Below are positions 33,886 through 46,525 of a DNA stretch of 64,000 nucleotides, in pieces (the stretch's first letter is position 1; the number at the start of each line of letters is the position of its first letter). A model generated the notes under the pieces. The model worked only from the letters and a program-made list of their open reading frames with translations. It was not told the DNA's origin and made no database searches. Source of the DNA: Kitagawia praeruptora (taxonomy: Eukaryota > Streptophyta > Magnoliopsida > Apiales > Apiaceae); assembly GCA_037693485.1 (NCBI GenBank), contig CM075353.1, forward strand, positions 105,482,501-105,546,500. The letters run 5' to 3'. Both the position numbers and the translations under genes were made by a program.

Positions 33886-34315
33886 TGGAGTGAGCGAGTC
33901 GACCGCTTTCATGTTACCTTGGTTGGCTTGATCACTATCAGTGATTTTAGTTTTCGCATACCGACATCGATCATCAATATGGAATCTTAACATCAATGTT
34001 GGCCATTCAGGGCTCTATTTAAGGTTTTACTTAGTACCTTGATTCACATCACTAATCCAGTGTTTAGGACTAATCTCCCAATTAAGCTTTTCTTAAGCGT
34101 GCTTAGCTTCCTAAGTTCATCTGACTGCTCTAGTAGAATATTTTGCCGAATATTCACTTAAACTCTCCGTTTCTCTCCCAAAATTTCATGAGCTTCAACG
34201 ACTCTTTCCATCCATAACAGATAGTTTTTGCTCCTTTTTGGTATATTAACGATACTTGACCTGTAAATGCGAATCAAGCTGTGTTTCAACCTGAGGTAGC
34301 AGGTCATCTTTTTCT

Positions 34316-34324
34316 TATAAAAGG
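34316..34324 (+). promoter_or_regulatory. TATA box of the antisense gene in the old Tat-like element
   Basis: TATAAAAGG is followed by a pyrimidine-rich leader (cttcacttcttcatttctc) and an ATG at 34444. The direction is opposite to the element's gag-pol. Confidence 0.6.
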
Positions 34325-34443
34325 AGGGGAATATCCTTCATTTATCTTCACTTCTTCATTTCTCAAACTTTTCTCAAGTCTTCAAGCTCTTTAGTTCTCT
34401 AGTTTTCAAGTTTTCAAGTTCAAGTTTCAAGCTCGAGTTCAAT

Positions 34444-35749
34444 ATGGCCGACCAGCACGTATCTGCCCCCAACTCTCCATGGAGGAAGCTTTCAGAAAGA
34501 GGAGCATGGCGAGAACCATGAAAGGTAAACTCAAACTCATGCCTCCTAGATATATTGAGCGTCGATTCGAGTCTACGTTAGATTTGCTAAACACAATGGT
34601 AGAATCATTCTTCAATAATTCAAGCTTAGTTGCTTTTAATAGTCCTTCCAAGTTTAAAAAGAAGGATGTCGAGAAGATTAAGAGTACTTATTGTTTTCCA
34701 AATGCAATCAAAGTCTGTCTTCCAAATCCGGGAGATAGAACTTGCAATTGGCATCCCGAAAGGATCTGTGTCGTGAAAGGAGCCTTAGAAGCGGGATTGA
34801 GGTTCCCAGTCCACCCATTTATCATCAGGTTCTTAGCGGAACTCCAAATCCATCCTTGCCAGCTGTATCCCAATTCATGGAGGTTCCTGATCATCTTCTT
34901 GTTAAGATGTCATGAGTTGGAGATCCCGTGGAGTATAACCATGTTTAGAAGCATTTTCTCAGTAAAGAACTCCCCTGAGTCTAAGCCGGGGTGGATTAGC
35001 TTTCAACTTCGAAGTGGGCTTCCACATATAGTAAACTCCTTCTCCTGTCCTAGCTCCCACCATAATTGGGAGAGGGAATTTATTGTTTTGGAATGGGAAG
35101 GTGGCGACTGGGGTCACTTCTTTGTCAAGAAATTTGGATTTGTGGAGGATAGTTCACACTTCGTGTGTGACCTTGATCTCAAAGAGTTGGCAGATCAAGA
35201 TAGTTTACTTGCTGATGATGGTTGCACCTACTACAAAACTATTCTGACAGAAAAGAAACTTATCGAAGCTGGCTTAAGCTTCCTTTCTTTCGAGGGTAAT
35301 TTTTCTTTCACTCTATCATTATGAGCTATGTTAGTTCTTATTCCGATGCTTTTTCTTCATCTTTCAGCTGCTGAGGAGCTGGACAGCCGACCTGAGAATC
35401 AACCTCAAGTTACAAGATGAATGATTAAAAAGGCGACAGAGCAACTGAACCCTATTGACCAAAGGATCCCTTCATTCTTAAAGGGATGTTTCCAGGGGGG
35501 AAGAGATCCCGGAATGCTGCTGAGGGTGTTAGAGTCCCCTTCACTCCAGACTGGGGTATTTGCGAACAGGACTCTCTCTTGGGGAGTACTGATTTAGCTT
35601 TGTCCAGGTCCAGGCTCTCTATCACTGCCCCTGATCTCTTAACGGTAACTGCTGGAGACAAGATTGATGAATCCGAGCGCCTTGGGGCCCAAGCTCTGTA
35701 TCAGGTATCAACCTTTACATTCGATCTTTTTGTTTGTACTTTTTTTTAG
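34444..35749 (+). pseudogene. Antisense ORF (aORF) of the Tat-like element, Transposase_28-like
   Basis: The first ATG (34444) opens a short frame. The main frame (34479-35324, 281 aa) has the core of the 'putative gypsy type transposon' domain: GLRFPVHPFIIRFLAELQIHPCQLYPNSWRFL-like order, then a WERE.IVLEWEGGDWG stretch. A TTTCAG acceptor at about 35368 leads to a further exon with stops. 35486-35703 (FTPDWGICEQDSLLGSTDLA) matches the C-terminal layout of the family. Genes of this type are known from Tat-lineage elements, antisense to gag-pol. Their function is unknown. Shifts between the parts show decay. Confidence 0.7.
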
Positions 35750-35759
35750 TCCATCAAGG

Positions 35760-38700
35760 ATGATTCGATTGGCTACCTCAGCTTGTCCATTCGTTTGCGG
35801 GTGTGCTACTGAAGTAAAATGAAGCTCAATAGCGTTCTTCTCACAGTATTTCTTGAACTCCTCATTGTTGAACTGTGTTCCATTATCCGTCACAAGAATC
35901 CGAGGGATACCATACCTGCAAATTATGTTCTCCCAAAAGAACTGGGCAACTTGTTTGGTGGTTATCTTGGCTAGAGGCTTAGCCTCAATCCACTTGGTGA
36001 AGTAGTCAATGGCCACTATCAAAAACTTCCTTTGTGCTGATGCTACAGGGAAAGGACCAAGTATATCTAGCCCCCACATTGCAAATGGGATAGGAGAGCT
36101 AACTGATGTTAACATCTTAGGTGGCTACCTTACAATCGGAGTGTGCTTATGGCACCTATCACATCTTTTGACATAATTCTGTGCATCGGCCAACATCTCT
36201 GGCCAATATAATCCTAGACGAGTTATTTTGTGAGCTAGGGCCCTGCCCCCCAAGTGCTGCCCATAAATCCCTTCATGAACTTCTTCCAATGCTTCTCTTG
36301 CCTCTTGAGGCCTCAAACACTTCAAGTATGGGATGACAAACGACCTTTTGTAAAGGATGCCTTCGATCAAGGTATACCTCAATGCTCTCACTGACAGTTT
36401 TCGTGCCTCCAAGGCATTGTCAGGGAGCCATCCGGTTTCCAGATGAGCTTTAATAGGATCTATCCAACAGCTTCCAACATCGATCGGTGCAACCAACTTA
36501 GAGTTGATGGTCGGGGCCTTCAAGACCTGGAAGTAAACACTCCCTGCATAATTTTCTATCTCAGAAGAAGCGAACTTAGATAGGGCATCGGCCTTAACGT
36601 TCTCTTCTCTTGGGATGTGCTCCACATAGCACTAATCAAACTGAGTCATAACCGCTTTCACAACTCTTAGATACTTCGCCATATTTTCATCCTTGGCCTC
36701 AAATTCACCATTCACTTGTGATACCACTAATCTTGAATCCCCACAAACTTTGAGATTCTTGACCCTCATGATTCTGGCCAAGCCTAAACCAGCTATCAAG
36801 GCTTCATACTCAGCTTCATTGTTGGTTGTCGGAAAGTCCAACTTCAAAGCATATTCAACTGTGAACCCATCGGGGCTTTGCAAGACTAAACCTGCACCAC
36901 TGGATTTTGTTTTTGATGCTCCATCAAAATAGGGCACCCAATACCCCTTCAGATCAGGTACAAGTTCTTCATCTTTATTCTCACATTCTTGGTTGGATAC
37001 TATCTCCTGTCCCCCGACTTCTTGGTTGCCAATGGTACATTCAACCACGAAGTCAGCCAATGCTTGAGCCTTGATGGCTGTTCGAGGCTTGTATGTTATG
37101 TCAAATTCTCCGATCTCAATTGCCCACTTAATTAGCCTTCCACTAGCCTTTGGGCTATGTAATATATTCCTCAACTGCTGGTCCGTCAGGACTTCAATAT
37201 TGTGTGCTTGGAAGTATGGTCGTAGCTTCCTCGAGGCTGTTATTAATGCCAAGGCAAACTTCTCAATGGTCGAGTAGTTCAACTCAGCCCCATGCAAAAC
37301 CTTACTCACATAATAGATAGGTTTCTGAATTTTCTTCTCTTCTCGAACAAGAACATCACTCAATGCTTGTTCAGATACCGCCAGGTATAGGTAAAGAGTC
37401 TCCCCAGGACTTGGCTTGGCCAACAACGGGGCTTCAGCCATATACTTCTTCAACTATTCAAAGGCCTCTTGGCTTTCCGTGGTCCACTCAAAATTTTTCA
37501 CCTTCTTCAATGCCTGAAAGAAAGGCAAGCACTTGTCACCAGACTTGGAGATGAATCTACCTAAGGCTGCAACTCGGCTAGTTAACTTCTGTACATCCCG
37601 TATAGAGCGGGGTGGCTCCATATCCAGAATTGCCTTGATCTTGTCCGGGTTGGCTTCTATGCCTCTTTTGGAAACCATCAATCCCAAAAATTTTCCTGAT
37701 CCAACACCAAAAGCACACTTGGCTGGATTCAACATCATCTTGTGGTGCCTCAGCACTTCGAATGCCTCTCTGAGGTGCTTGATATGGTCAGCCTTGAATA
37801 GGCTCTTGACCAACATGTCATCAACATAGACCTCCATGGTTTTTCCAATCAGATGGGCGAATATTTTATTCACCAGTCGTTGGTAGGTAGCTCCTACATT
37901 CTTTAGACCAAAAGCCATAACAAGATAACAGAAAACACCAAAGTCAGTTATGAAGGATACCTTTGGGATGTCATCCATGTGCATCTTAATCTGATTGTAA
38001 CCACTGAACCCATCCATGAAACTCAACATCTCGTGCCAAGCCGTGACATCTATCAGGGTGTCAATCCTTGGCAGAGGGAAACAATCCTTTGGGCATGCGT
38101 CATTTAAATCAGTGAAATCGATACACATTCTCCACTTTCCATTTGCTTTCTTGACCATGACGGGGTTAGCCAACCATTCAGGGAACTGAATTTCTTCAAT
38201 AAACCCAACTTCTAAGAGCTTGTCGACTTCTTGTTTAATGGCCTCTTGCCTTTCAGGAGCGAAATTCCTCTTCTTCTGCTTTATTGTCTTCCGCTTGGGA
38301 TCAACACTCAATTTATGAGTTATGAGTTGGGGATCAATCCCTAGCATATCAGCAACTGTCCAAGCAAACACATCACTGTTCTCCTGTAAAAATGCTATCA
38401 ATTCTCCCTTCAGGGGTCCCTTCAATGAAGCTCCTATATAAGTAATAACCTTCTCAGGGTCGCTCAGCTCTAGAGGGATGGAGATCAAATCCTCTGTTGG
38501 CTTCCCTCGATGTTCATCATCGCCACGGACATCCATGTCTTCAATGGGGAGTACCTGCACCCCGACTCCATCAGCTCTTAATGCAGATACATAGCAACTT
38601 CTCGCCATTTTTTGATCACCCTTTTGTTCTCCGACACCATTCCGGGTTGGAAACTTAATCTTCATGTGATACGTGGAGGCAACAGCTTTGAACGCATGAA

Positions 38701-39771
38701 GTCCAGTCCTTCCCAGGATTGCATTATAGGTTGAGGTCGCCTTAATCACCAGAAAATTCAACATCTGAGTAGCCTCCTTAGGTTCTTGCCCGATTGTCAT
38801 GGGCAACCGAATGGTCCCCTCAACCTTGGACTCAACTCCATTGAATCCGTAGATAGGCATGTTGGTCGGGGTCAACTGAGAATCAGTGTATCCCATTTTT
38901 ACAAAAGCATCATGAAATAAAATATCAACAGAAGCTCCATTGTCTATCAAGACTCGCTTCACTTCCGAGTTCCCAATCACAGGGGTTATGACCAACGGGT
39001 CGTCATGGGGGAACTTTACCCCTTCAAGATCAGAATCATCAAAACCAATCACTGTTTCAGTCCTAGCACGTTTCGGGGCCTCTCCCACGATGTGCATCAC
39101 CTCTCTGGCATACGCCTTCTGAGAGTTTCGAGTTGTACCGGCCGCTGTCGGGCCTCCCCAAATCATGTTGATAACTGGCCCTCGAGGCTGTGGGTTACGA
39201 TCACGATCGTTATCCCTTCTGTCATTGTCTCTCCTTTCGTAATCCCTCCTTTGGGTTCCACGATCCTCACCCTTAGTGAATTTGTTCAATTTTCCTTTAC
39301 GGATTAAGAACTCAATCTCATCCTTCAACTGCCTACAATCATCCGTATCATGCCCCATATCTCGATGGAACCTGTAGTATTGCCCCTTGTCTCTCTTTGC
39401 GGGGTCACCCCTGAGTGGCTTCGGCCATCGAAAGTCCTTATCCTTCTCGATCTCTAACAAGATTTGACTCCTAGGAGCATTCAACCTTGCATAATCAGAA
39501 AATCTTGGTCTAAAATTCTTCTTTGGTGGTGAGTCGGAGTCCTTGCTAGTCCGGGGATACTTGTCCCTAGCATCGTACTCTTGCTCCTGCTTTCGCTTCT
39601 TAGTATTGTTGATACCCTTACCATTGCCTATCATGACCTCCTTCTTCATGCTATCCTCAGCCTTGATATACTTATCATCCCTTCGTTGGAGTTCAGCCAT
39701 ATTCTCAGGTGGATGCTTTGCCAATGACCTTTTAAAGTACAGGTCGGTGGTGCCATGCTCCAGGGCTACCA
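35760..39771 (-). pseudogene. pol of the old Tat-like element (protease to integrase)
   Basis: The frames run 39771-37454, 37453-36632, 36625-36125 and 36115-35760, separated by stops. In order they show a zinc-knuckle-like motif with its first Cys replaced by Tyr (YYRFHRDMGHDTDDC), protease (LIDNGASVDIL), reverse transcriptase (YVDDMLVKS), the Ty3-type RNase H, and an additional archaeal-type RNase H (YFDGASKTKSSGAGLV). Integrase follows, with a HHCC-type zinc site (HLGGRALAHK, CDRCHKH) and DDE core (WGLDILG, VTDNGTQF, HPQTNGQAE). The extra RNase H is diagnostic for Tat. The integrase C-terminus is missing. The element cannot transpose by itself. Confidence 0.88.
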
Positions 39772-42700
39772 TGTAAGAACCCTGATTTTTGTAATCTTTT
39801 AAGAATATAATATCATATGACATTGTGAAATTGGGACCTTTTGAGTCACCTATGTTGTTTAATGGAATTGATTATCTGAGAAATTTATGTTGTTACATTC
39901 ACTATGTAAGAATAAGGGAAGATTGTTAAGGCAAGAGGCCTACTGCCCTTAAGATTTATAAAAACTTGGGATTTGAGAGTTATTAGAGTATTAGGAGATT
40001 TTAAGAGACTATGACAAGGAGTTGTGGATATTTAAGGAATTTACGCAATTAAGTACTTAAGGAATTATAAGGAAAATCCCTACGTGACAAAATATTATTA
40101 CGAGGAGTTTTATTATAGATACGTCAAGAATTAAGGATTACGTAACGAAAATTGGTTGGGTAATAAGACGAGATAATATTCCATGCAAGATACCATGCAA
40201 CCATTAAGTTAGAAATGCTAACTAGAAGTACAAAAAGCAAACTAAGTAGAATGGGTTAGTAGTACATCTAGCCATACTTTAAGTACAAGGGAGACATGGC
40301 CTAACCTAGGGCTAGCTAGTAGGGTGGAGACATGTGATTACTTATCATCTAATACACCACCAATATATCCATACACCACACAATTATTTGACCAAACAAA
40401 AACAAAAGAAAAGCTCTTTTCCCCCCTTACCAAACTGCTCTAATCTGAGCAGAAAAATAAGAGAGGAAGAAAAATCATTTTCTCCACTTCTACTCCTCTA
40501 TAGTTCACAAGATTAAAACTCAAGCTTCCCCTAGGTGTTGTGAAGGTATGTACTAAGTTTCATAATTTTATTCAAAGTGTAGCATGGTGAGAAAAATGGT
40601 GGAAGTTGGAGATGTATAATGGCTAACCATAACTTTTGTTTTAGATCTTGAAGTTTAAGGTTCATCTAAGCTAGCTAAGGTGTTCTTAAGGCTACCCAAG
40701 CTCGTACAAGGCTTCCCTAGGCTCAAGAAAGGTATAACATCCTCTCACTTTTAGTTTGTGTCAAGTTTTGATGGATCTTTTAAGGTTTGAAAGTATTAGT
40801 GTAAATCTTGGAGGTTTTGGACTTTTGATGGTTAGATCTTGAGATATTATGCTTGTATCCATGTTGTAAGCCATGTTCTTGAGTTATGTAGTCATATATG
40901 TGTTAATGGTAAGTATCTTGATGGTTTTGATGGTAGATATGATGTATAAGTTGAGTTCTTGAAGGATTAAGTAAAGATGTGTGCTGAGTAAAAAGTCTGG
41001 GAGTATGTACTGTCTTGCAGTAGGCTTTTGAACCCCTTAAACTTGTCTCCCGAGGGTCTAATACCCATGGTTAGAAAGGTATTTGAATGTAGTTTCCAGA
41101 AATATAAAGTTCATGACTAGGTGATGTGTAGATTTTGAGTTATGACCAGAAGAGTGAGGAGTGGTTCTGAAATCCGGACTGCACTGTATGGTCTGTTTGT
41201 AAACTGTCTTTGGACCCTCAAACTTTCTGCAAACATTGTGAAAAATTGAGAATAACTAGGTCTTACAGTAAGGAAGGCTACCCAAAAATAATCTGATTAA
41301 AAGTTGAATTTTTCAATTTTATAAAAATGTTAGAGCGAGGTGTGCGCAAGTGAAAAACCACTTAGGGGATTTGTTTAAAGTAGTTTTAAGAATATTTACT
41401 TGAGTTTCGAGTTTGAGGAATAGATTTGAGTCGAATGGGTAACGGAAGTGATAATGTGACGACATGGTCATATGAGAGGGTTAGTGGTCACAAGTGGAGT
41501 CGTTAAGTTGGTCTTACGATTTTTAAAACCTTATGATTAAGTAGCGTTGTTAAGGTACTAACGTACAAATATTGATTATGTATAGATTTCCATCCCACTT
41601 CGCGAGCCGACCACCCCAACCTCACCAAGGCAAGTTTTCCAACCCTAAGTATTTATTTTCAAAAGGTTATATTCTTGATTTTACCTATGCAAGTTTACTT
41701 TCAAAACTTATACATAAGGATTTTTCACTGTTGTGTTTGTAGCTTCCAAACGTATTATATGCTTATGCTTTACGATATTATGTTGAAGTTCGAGATATAT
41801 GCATATGTGTTTGTACACCCTTGAACTTAGAATGAAAATGTTTTCTTCGGACAACGACTCTAGCAATAGAAGTCGTAGCGGTCCAAATATACTATTGACC
41901 GGGGAGCGGTATATTATTGTGTCGTGATTAAATTACGAAATCCCGAAGAGTCATTCGGGAAGTATCGTATACTTAAGTATTTATTATTTTACGTTGTTAA
42001 AAATACTCAAAAATATCTACCTTGGATTAAAAGCTTATTTTAATTAAATAATTATTTTATTAATTGTTTATATTAAATCTCAAAATATTATTTATTAATT
42101 ATCGTTCATTATTTTAAAGACAAAACTAATCCAAGATACCTTTAGCGTTTTCAAACTCGAACTCTTTCCCACCCAAAACATTTTTGAAAACCCCCGGTTA
42201 GGTTTTGCTTCTTGTACGTTTTTCAAGAATTATCGGTCGACTGAGGTCGAACTTCAACTACTCGAATTTTCTATCAAAATGATTTTTGAAAAGAAAAGAA
42301 AAAGGGGACTCTGGCAGGTGTGGGAATCGTTGACGAACGATTCCCGGGATGTGTAAGCGGCCGTGAGCCAGGCGGTCCATCAATTATTATTCCGGCCCAG
42401 GTGTTGCCGAAGGATGATTACGGATGTAGTTTTCATCGAGGGTGATTACGGATGTAGTTTTCACCCAAGGGTAGTTACGGATGTAGTTTCTATCCTTCTA
42501 CTAATAGAGAAGACCCGCGGATTGTTGGACTTGGTTGTGGCGACTGATCATCGTCAATCCTTGTCAGGTTTTTATGTTTTCTTCAAGTCCCATCCTCCAC
42601 TTTGGAAAAATACTCAAACACTGCTTCTTGGGCCTAAGTGCCAAGTTGCCGATAGTGTGGTTTTTTATAAGAAAAATATTGACATCGTGCAGTATCTAGA

Positions 42701-43501
42701 ACTGCAAGATTTTCTATAAAGATTGGCACGTGTTAGTGCACTCTTGCAATTATTCCAAAGAATGAAATGTTTTTGAATGAGAAACCTTCTAAGCTAATGG
42801 AAGGAAAGAGGTTTTGCAATAATGTATTCCATGTACAGTATGTTAACCTTAGAGTGTTTTGCCGAAAATGATATACTCATATGTATATATATTTTCAAAC
42901 TTGAGATATATTGAAATGGGAACCTTATAAAGGATTCATATGTTATTCTTAAAGCTCCTTAGCGAGTATAAATGTTTTATTCAAACTCGGACATATATAA
43001 TGTTGAGTTATGTTTTGAAATCTGAGATATATACCCATACAGTTGGGAACGTTTTCGAAATAAACCACATTATTATTTTTCAAAATGGCGAACTTGCTGA
43101 GCATTATGTAGCTCATTCTTGCTTTATAAAAACTTTTCAGAAAGAGAAGAATTTGGTCAGTTAACTCCGCACCAGCAGAAGAGGAATAGAAGATTTACCC
43201 CGAGATGATTTAGTTCCGGATAAATACTACAGAGTAAGTCTGATAGGTTTTCAACTGTAATAGTAAGACTCGTCTTCAAGTGTAGTTGTATAAGTGGAAG
43301 TGCGTAAGATTCTGGATTGTACAGATGAATTGTAATATTTAGTGTTACTTTTGATTATCGTTTCTGAGGCTCTAACTTGTATGTGCATAAGATTGAGGTC
43401 TGGATTGATGTATTGTTGAGTTGTAAAGTTAATAGAGTAGGATATGGTTGGATGGTGATGTGACGACCTGAATCTCTGACCTCGGATTTGGGGGCGTCAC
43501 A
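39772..43501 (-). mobile_element. Solo-LTR-like insertion, 3.73 kb
   Basis: The ends are TG...CA (minus strand TGTGACGCCCCCAAATCC ... GGGTTCTTACA), with a 5-bp TSD TACCA (39767-39771 and 43502-43506) inside gag of the host element. No internal coding domain, primer site or second LTR was found, so a solo LTR of a long-LTR gypsy family is the simplest reading. The minus-strand start resembles LTR starts of Del/Tekay-type elements. A 3-unit repeat around ttacggatgtagttt lies at 42417-42500. Confidence 0.7.
42417..42500. repeat. Three-unit minisatellite, ~31 bp
   Basis: Copies of gattacggatgtagttttca and close variants, at about 42415, 42444 and 42474. Confidence 0.8.
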
Positions 43502-44668
43502 TACCATGGCCACCTTGTTCTCCAGATCAGTGATGTTCAATGTCTCCTTAGTAAATCTCTTAAGATAGTCTCTCAAATTTGCATTCTTCCCTTGCACCAC
43601 ATACATAAGAGATGCAGATCTTTTCTCATGAACTCTTCCGCTGATGAATTGACTAACAAAGGCTGCACTTAAACTCCTTAAAAGAGCCAATAGAGTTTGC
43701 AGGTAAGCGGCTATACCATCTTTGAGCCATGCCTGATAGGGTTTGAGGGAACGCCCTACACTTCAAGGCGTCACTTGCAGGCTATAGCAGTAGTGCGTTC
43801 GAAAACGTCCTGACATGATTTGCGGGATCACCCGTTCCATCATAAGCCTTAATCGTTGGCATCTTGAATTTCTTGGAGATACGAGCATTCATTACTTCCT
43901 CAATGAATGGAGGTGTGGGATCATCAGGATCTCCCAGTGGCATTAAATCTTTGGGGTTACTCCTAGGAGTTTCTACCCTTGTTGTTTTATCAGTTGAGGC
44001 ATCAACCCTTCTCTGCCTCCTTGAAGCCTCTCCAAATCAACAAAAGGGGTCCCTCCAGAGTTTGGAGGTGGTCTATTCTGATTCAACCTCGCTTGCTCCC
44101 TTGCCATATCTTCCTTTAATCTTAAGATCTTGGCTTCGTGAGCCTTGATCCTTTCTGCAGTTGTCGACGGGGGTCCATCATGGATAGTTTGACGCCTCCT
44201 TCGAGGTTCTCTGCTAGCACGTCGCCTTCTCGGGGCTTCGTCACGATCATCATCATCAGAAGACGATTCATCGGTATAGGGACCAGAGTAGTCACGATAC
44301 TCTCGATCTCAGATCTGCAAGGCATGGCCACTTGATCCGGCTCCTTGAGTAGGAGGGTAGTTAGGCAGCCCATACATCGGGTTGGTGTTTACGGGGAGAT
44401 CCGTAGTATGGATCTGGACCCCATGTGGAGGGTTGTTAGGATCGACAATCAAGGGAGAAACCACCATCTGAAGGGGATTAGTCCCTGGATTTGTGTGGAC
44501 AATTGGAGGTAACGTACTCTCGACATGGGAAGTCATCCCTAGAGGTTGAGAAACTTGATGTTGAATGATCGTCCCGGTTGTTGGGGGCACCGAATCCGTT
44601 GTGGGCGGAGCAGAGCTGAGGGGAATAGGATCAGTGGTAGTCAACGTTGTTCTTTGTGTTTGAACCAT
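43502..44668 (-). pseudogene. gag of the old Tat-like element
   Basis: The start is ATG at 44668, 14 bp after the primer-binding site, and opens a proline/threonine-rich N-terminus. Later blocks at 44122-44373 and 43502-43690 lie in other frames. The last contains LRDYLKRFTKETLNI of the Retrotrans_gag domain. The domain is cut by the solo-LTR insertion and resumes at 39771 with MVALEHGTTDLYF. Multiple shifts make it non-functional. Confidence 0.8.
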
Positions 44669-44701
44669 GGTTGATGTCTTCTTCCCACAGACGGCGCCAA
44701 A

Positions 44702-45220
44702 TGTTGTGGAATAAAAACTAGGTTATTAGATTGCGGCTAGGGTTTACTGTATTTAATGCTAGGGTGCGTGAGCTTCGTGCTTTAATGGCTGCTCTCGTGC
44801 TCGTGGCTGAATCTACCCTCACAAGATGCCTATGTACTTTGATGAATATCAAAGATCAAGCCAAAAACGTAGTTCTGAGAATGAGGGGTCAGGCCCTTAT
44901 ATAGGCTGAGGAGCCTTAAAATTATGGTAGGAATAGGTGACTTGGTGGGCAAGCCACCGCCTCAAGGAAGGTTCCAGATCCCTTCCTTTTAGGAATCAGT
45001 TTCCATGTTGAGATATGTATCTTGGAGGCTAAGCCAGGCAAAAGTTATATCCTTGTTTGACTCTTATTTGCTGAGCTGTTTGTTACCCCTAATATTAATT
45101 ACAAAATTAATATTATAACTGGGGTTTGGGCCCATCCGGTGGGCCCCTCGTTTGGACCATTTTAGGTCTAATTAATGTAACATTAAATGTGTCTTTAGGG
45201 CTTACTTTTAGCCCATATCA
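44702..45220 (-). repeat. 5' LTR of the old Tat-like element
   Basis: 519 bp. On the plus strand it starts TGTTGTGGAATAAAAACTAG next to the primer-binding site and ends at gcccatatca. A minus-strand TATA box (CTATATAAGGG) lies at 44894-44904. No partner LTR is found to the left. Confidence 0.8.
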
Positions 45221-45296
45221 TACCGATTACCCATTTTTACCACCATGGTGTTGAGTAAATATCAATCAGAGGGGTAGTATGTTCAAATTTAAAGTA

Positions 45297-45596
45297 CTCC
45301 TTCCGTCTCATTTTATGTGAACCTCTTTCCTTTTTGGGATGTCCCAAAAAGAATGAATATAATATACTTACTATTTTAGAACACTACTTTTCACTATTAC
45401 ACCCACTACTTCTCCACTTTTTTATTAAATAAATACTATTACACCCACTATTTTTCTCCATTATCTCAAATCTATTATTAAATATTGATAGATCCCACCA
45501 CTTAACCCACTTTTCAACTAACTTTACTCTTTTTTATTACATTTTCTTAATCTTCGTGAAAGTCAAACATGTTCATATAAATCGGGACGGAGGAAG
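45297..45596. mobile_element. Stowaway-like MITE (copy B of the pair, first)
   Basis: The orthologous position and near-identical sequence to 18224-18523 show that the MITE predates the duplication. Confidence 0.9.
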
Positions 45597-45598
45597 TA

Positions 45599-46028
45599 CT
45601 CCCTCTGTCTCTTTAAACGTTTCTCGTTTGACTAAAAACATGGGTTTTAAGATTTAAGACAGTTGGTAATGAATATTATTTTTTAATGGAGAAGTGGGTA
45701 TTGAATATTGTTTTTAAAGAGTAGTGGGTATTGAATAATATTTTTTTTTAGTGGGTGGAGTAGTGGATATTGAATATAGTTTTTAAAGAATAGTGGGGGA
45801 GTAGTGGGTATTGAATATTGTTTTTAAAGAGTAGTGAGTGAAGTAGTGGTTATTAAATATTGCTTTTAGTAGTGGGTATTGAATATTATTTTTAAGGAGT
45901 AGTGGGTGTTGAATATTGTTTTATATGGCTTAAAATAGAACGGGGAAAAATATTTTGAATGTCCCTAAATAGTAAACAAGAAATGTTTTTAAATAGTAAA
46001 CAGTAAATGTTTTAAGAGACGGAGGGAG
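45599..46028. mobile_element. Stowaway-like MITE (copy B of the pair, second)
   Basis: Near-identical to 18526-18955. The right end here (gacggagggag) is the better-preserved one. Confidence 0.9.
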
Positions 46029-46165
46029 TACCATTTATCAATTATCATCCGATATACGTGGAAACGTCTGGAAACAGTCCGTATGTTCTAGACTCCCCCT
46101 TCACGCATACAAAAATCATACACAACGCCCTACACAAATAAAAAAATAAAATAAAGGCAGAAATC

Positions 46166-46483
46166 ATGTTTTTCTTCTTTGCAGGAGGAATAGAGAATCA
46201 AATTCGGCAAGTACTAAAAACAGGCGCAGCAAAATGCATCAACTGTGGATCGCCTTCTGATCTCGTCGAATTCGACAAAGTTCTGAAGCTCTTCTTCGTG
46301 CCTGTTTGGAGGTGGCCTGGAAAGGAACATCTTATGCACTGTAACAACTGTAATCTCTTTTTTCCGCCTTCCTTGTTTCGCCTTCCATCTCGTGAACATG
46401 TTGTTGATCTTCGATGTCAAGTGTGTGGCCGTGGAGTTGATTGTGATTTTAGGTTCTGTCCGTTCTGTGGATCATCTCTGTAA
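46166..46483 (+). CDS. Zinc-ribbon protein, 105 aa (copy B)
   Basis: Intact duplicate of the gene at 19093-19410, with all eight metal-binding cysteines kept. It differs at residues 22 (Gly to Ala), 55 (Gln to His), 71 (Ser to Phe) and 75 (Pro to Ser). A 13-kb retrotransposon lies only about 42 bp after the stop codon, so its 3' UTR and polyadenylation are probably altered and could run into the element's LTR. The function is unknown, as for copy A. Confidence 0.83.
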   Translation: MFFFFAGGIENQIRQVLKTGAAKCINCGSPSDLVEFDKVLKLFFVPVWRWPGKEHLMHCNNCNLFFPPSLFRLPSREHVVDLRCQVCGRGVDCDFRFCPFCGSSL

Positions 46484-46525
46484 GAATGTTTAGTTTACGA
46501 AATAAATAAGGACTTTTATGTATTT

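Larger units (their letters stand above)
33538..45220 (-). mobile_element. Old, truncated Tat-like Ty3/gypsy retrotransposon
   Basis: Reading leftward: 5' LTR (44702-45220), primer site TTTGGCGCCGTCTGTGGGAA (44682-44701), gag, protease, reverse transcriptase, RNase H, integrase (to about 35760), then an opposite-strand gene (34.3-35.7 kb). The left (3') LTR is absent. The integrase tail abuts the antisense gene, so there is an internal deletion. Several stops and shifts break the frames. A 3.73-kb solo-LTR-like element is inserted in gag at 39772-43501. Confidence 0.85.

Noticed and set aside
33103..33931. Overlapping ORFs on both strands of the LTR fragment and the TCGGCC cluster
   Set aside because: GC-rich motifs remove stop codons in several frames at once. 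No similarity or splice context was seen.
42363..42719. 118-aa ORF in the solo-LTR-like element
   Set aside because: It spans a minisatellite, has no recognisable domain and lies in LTR sequence.
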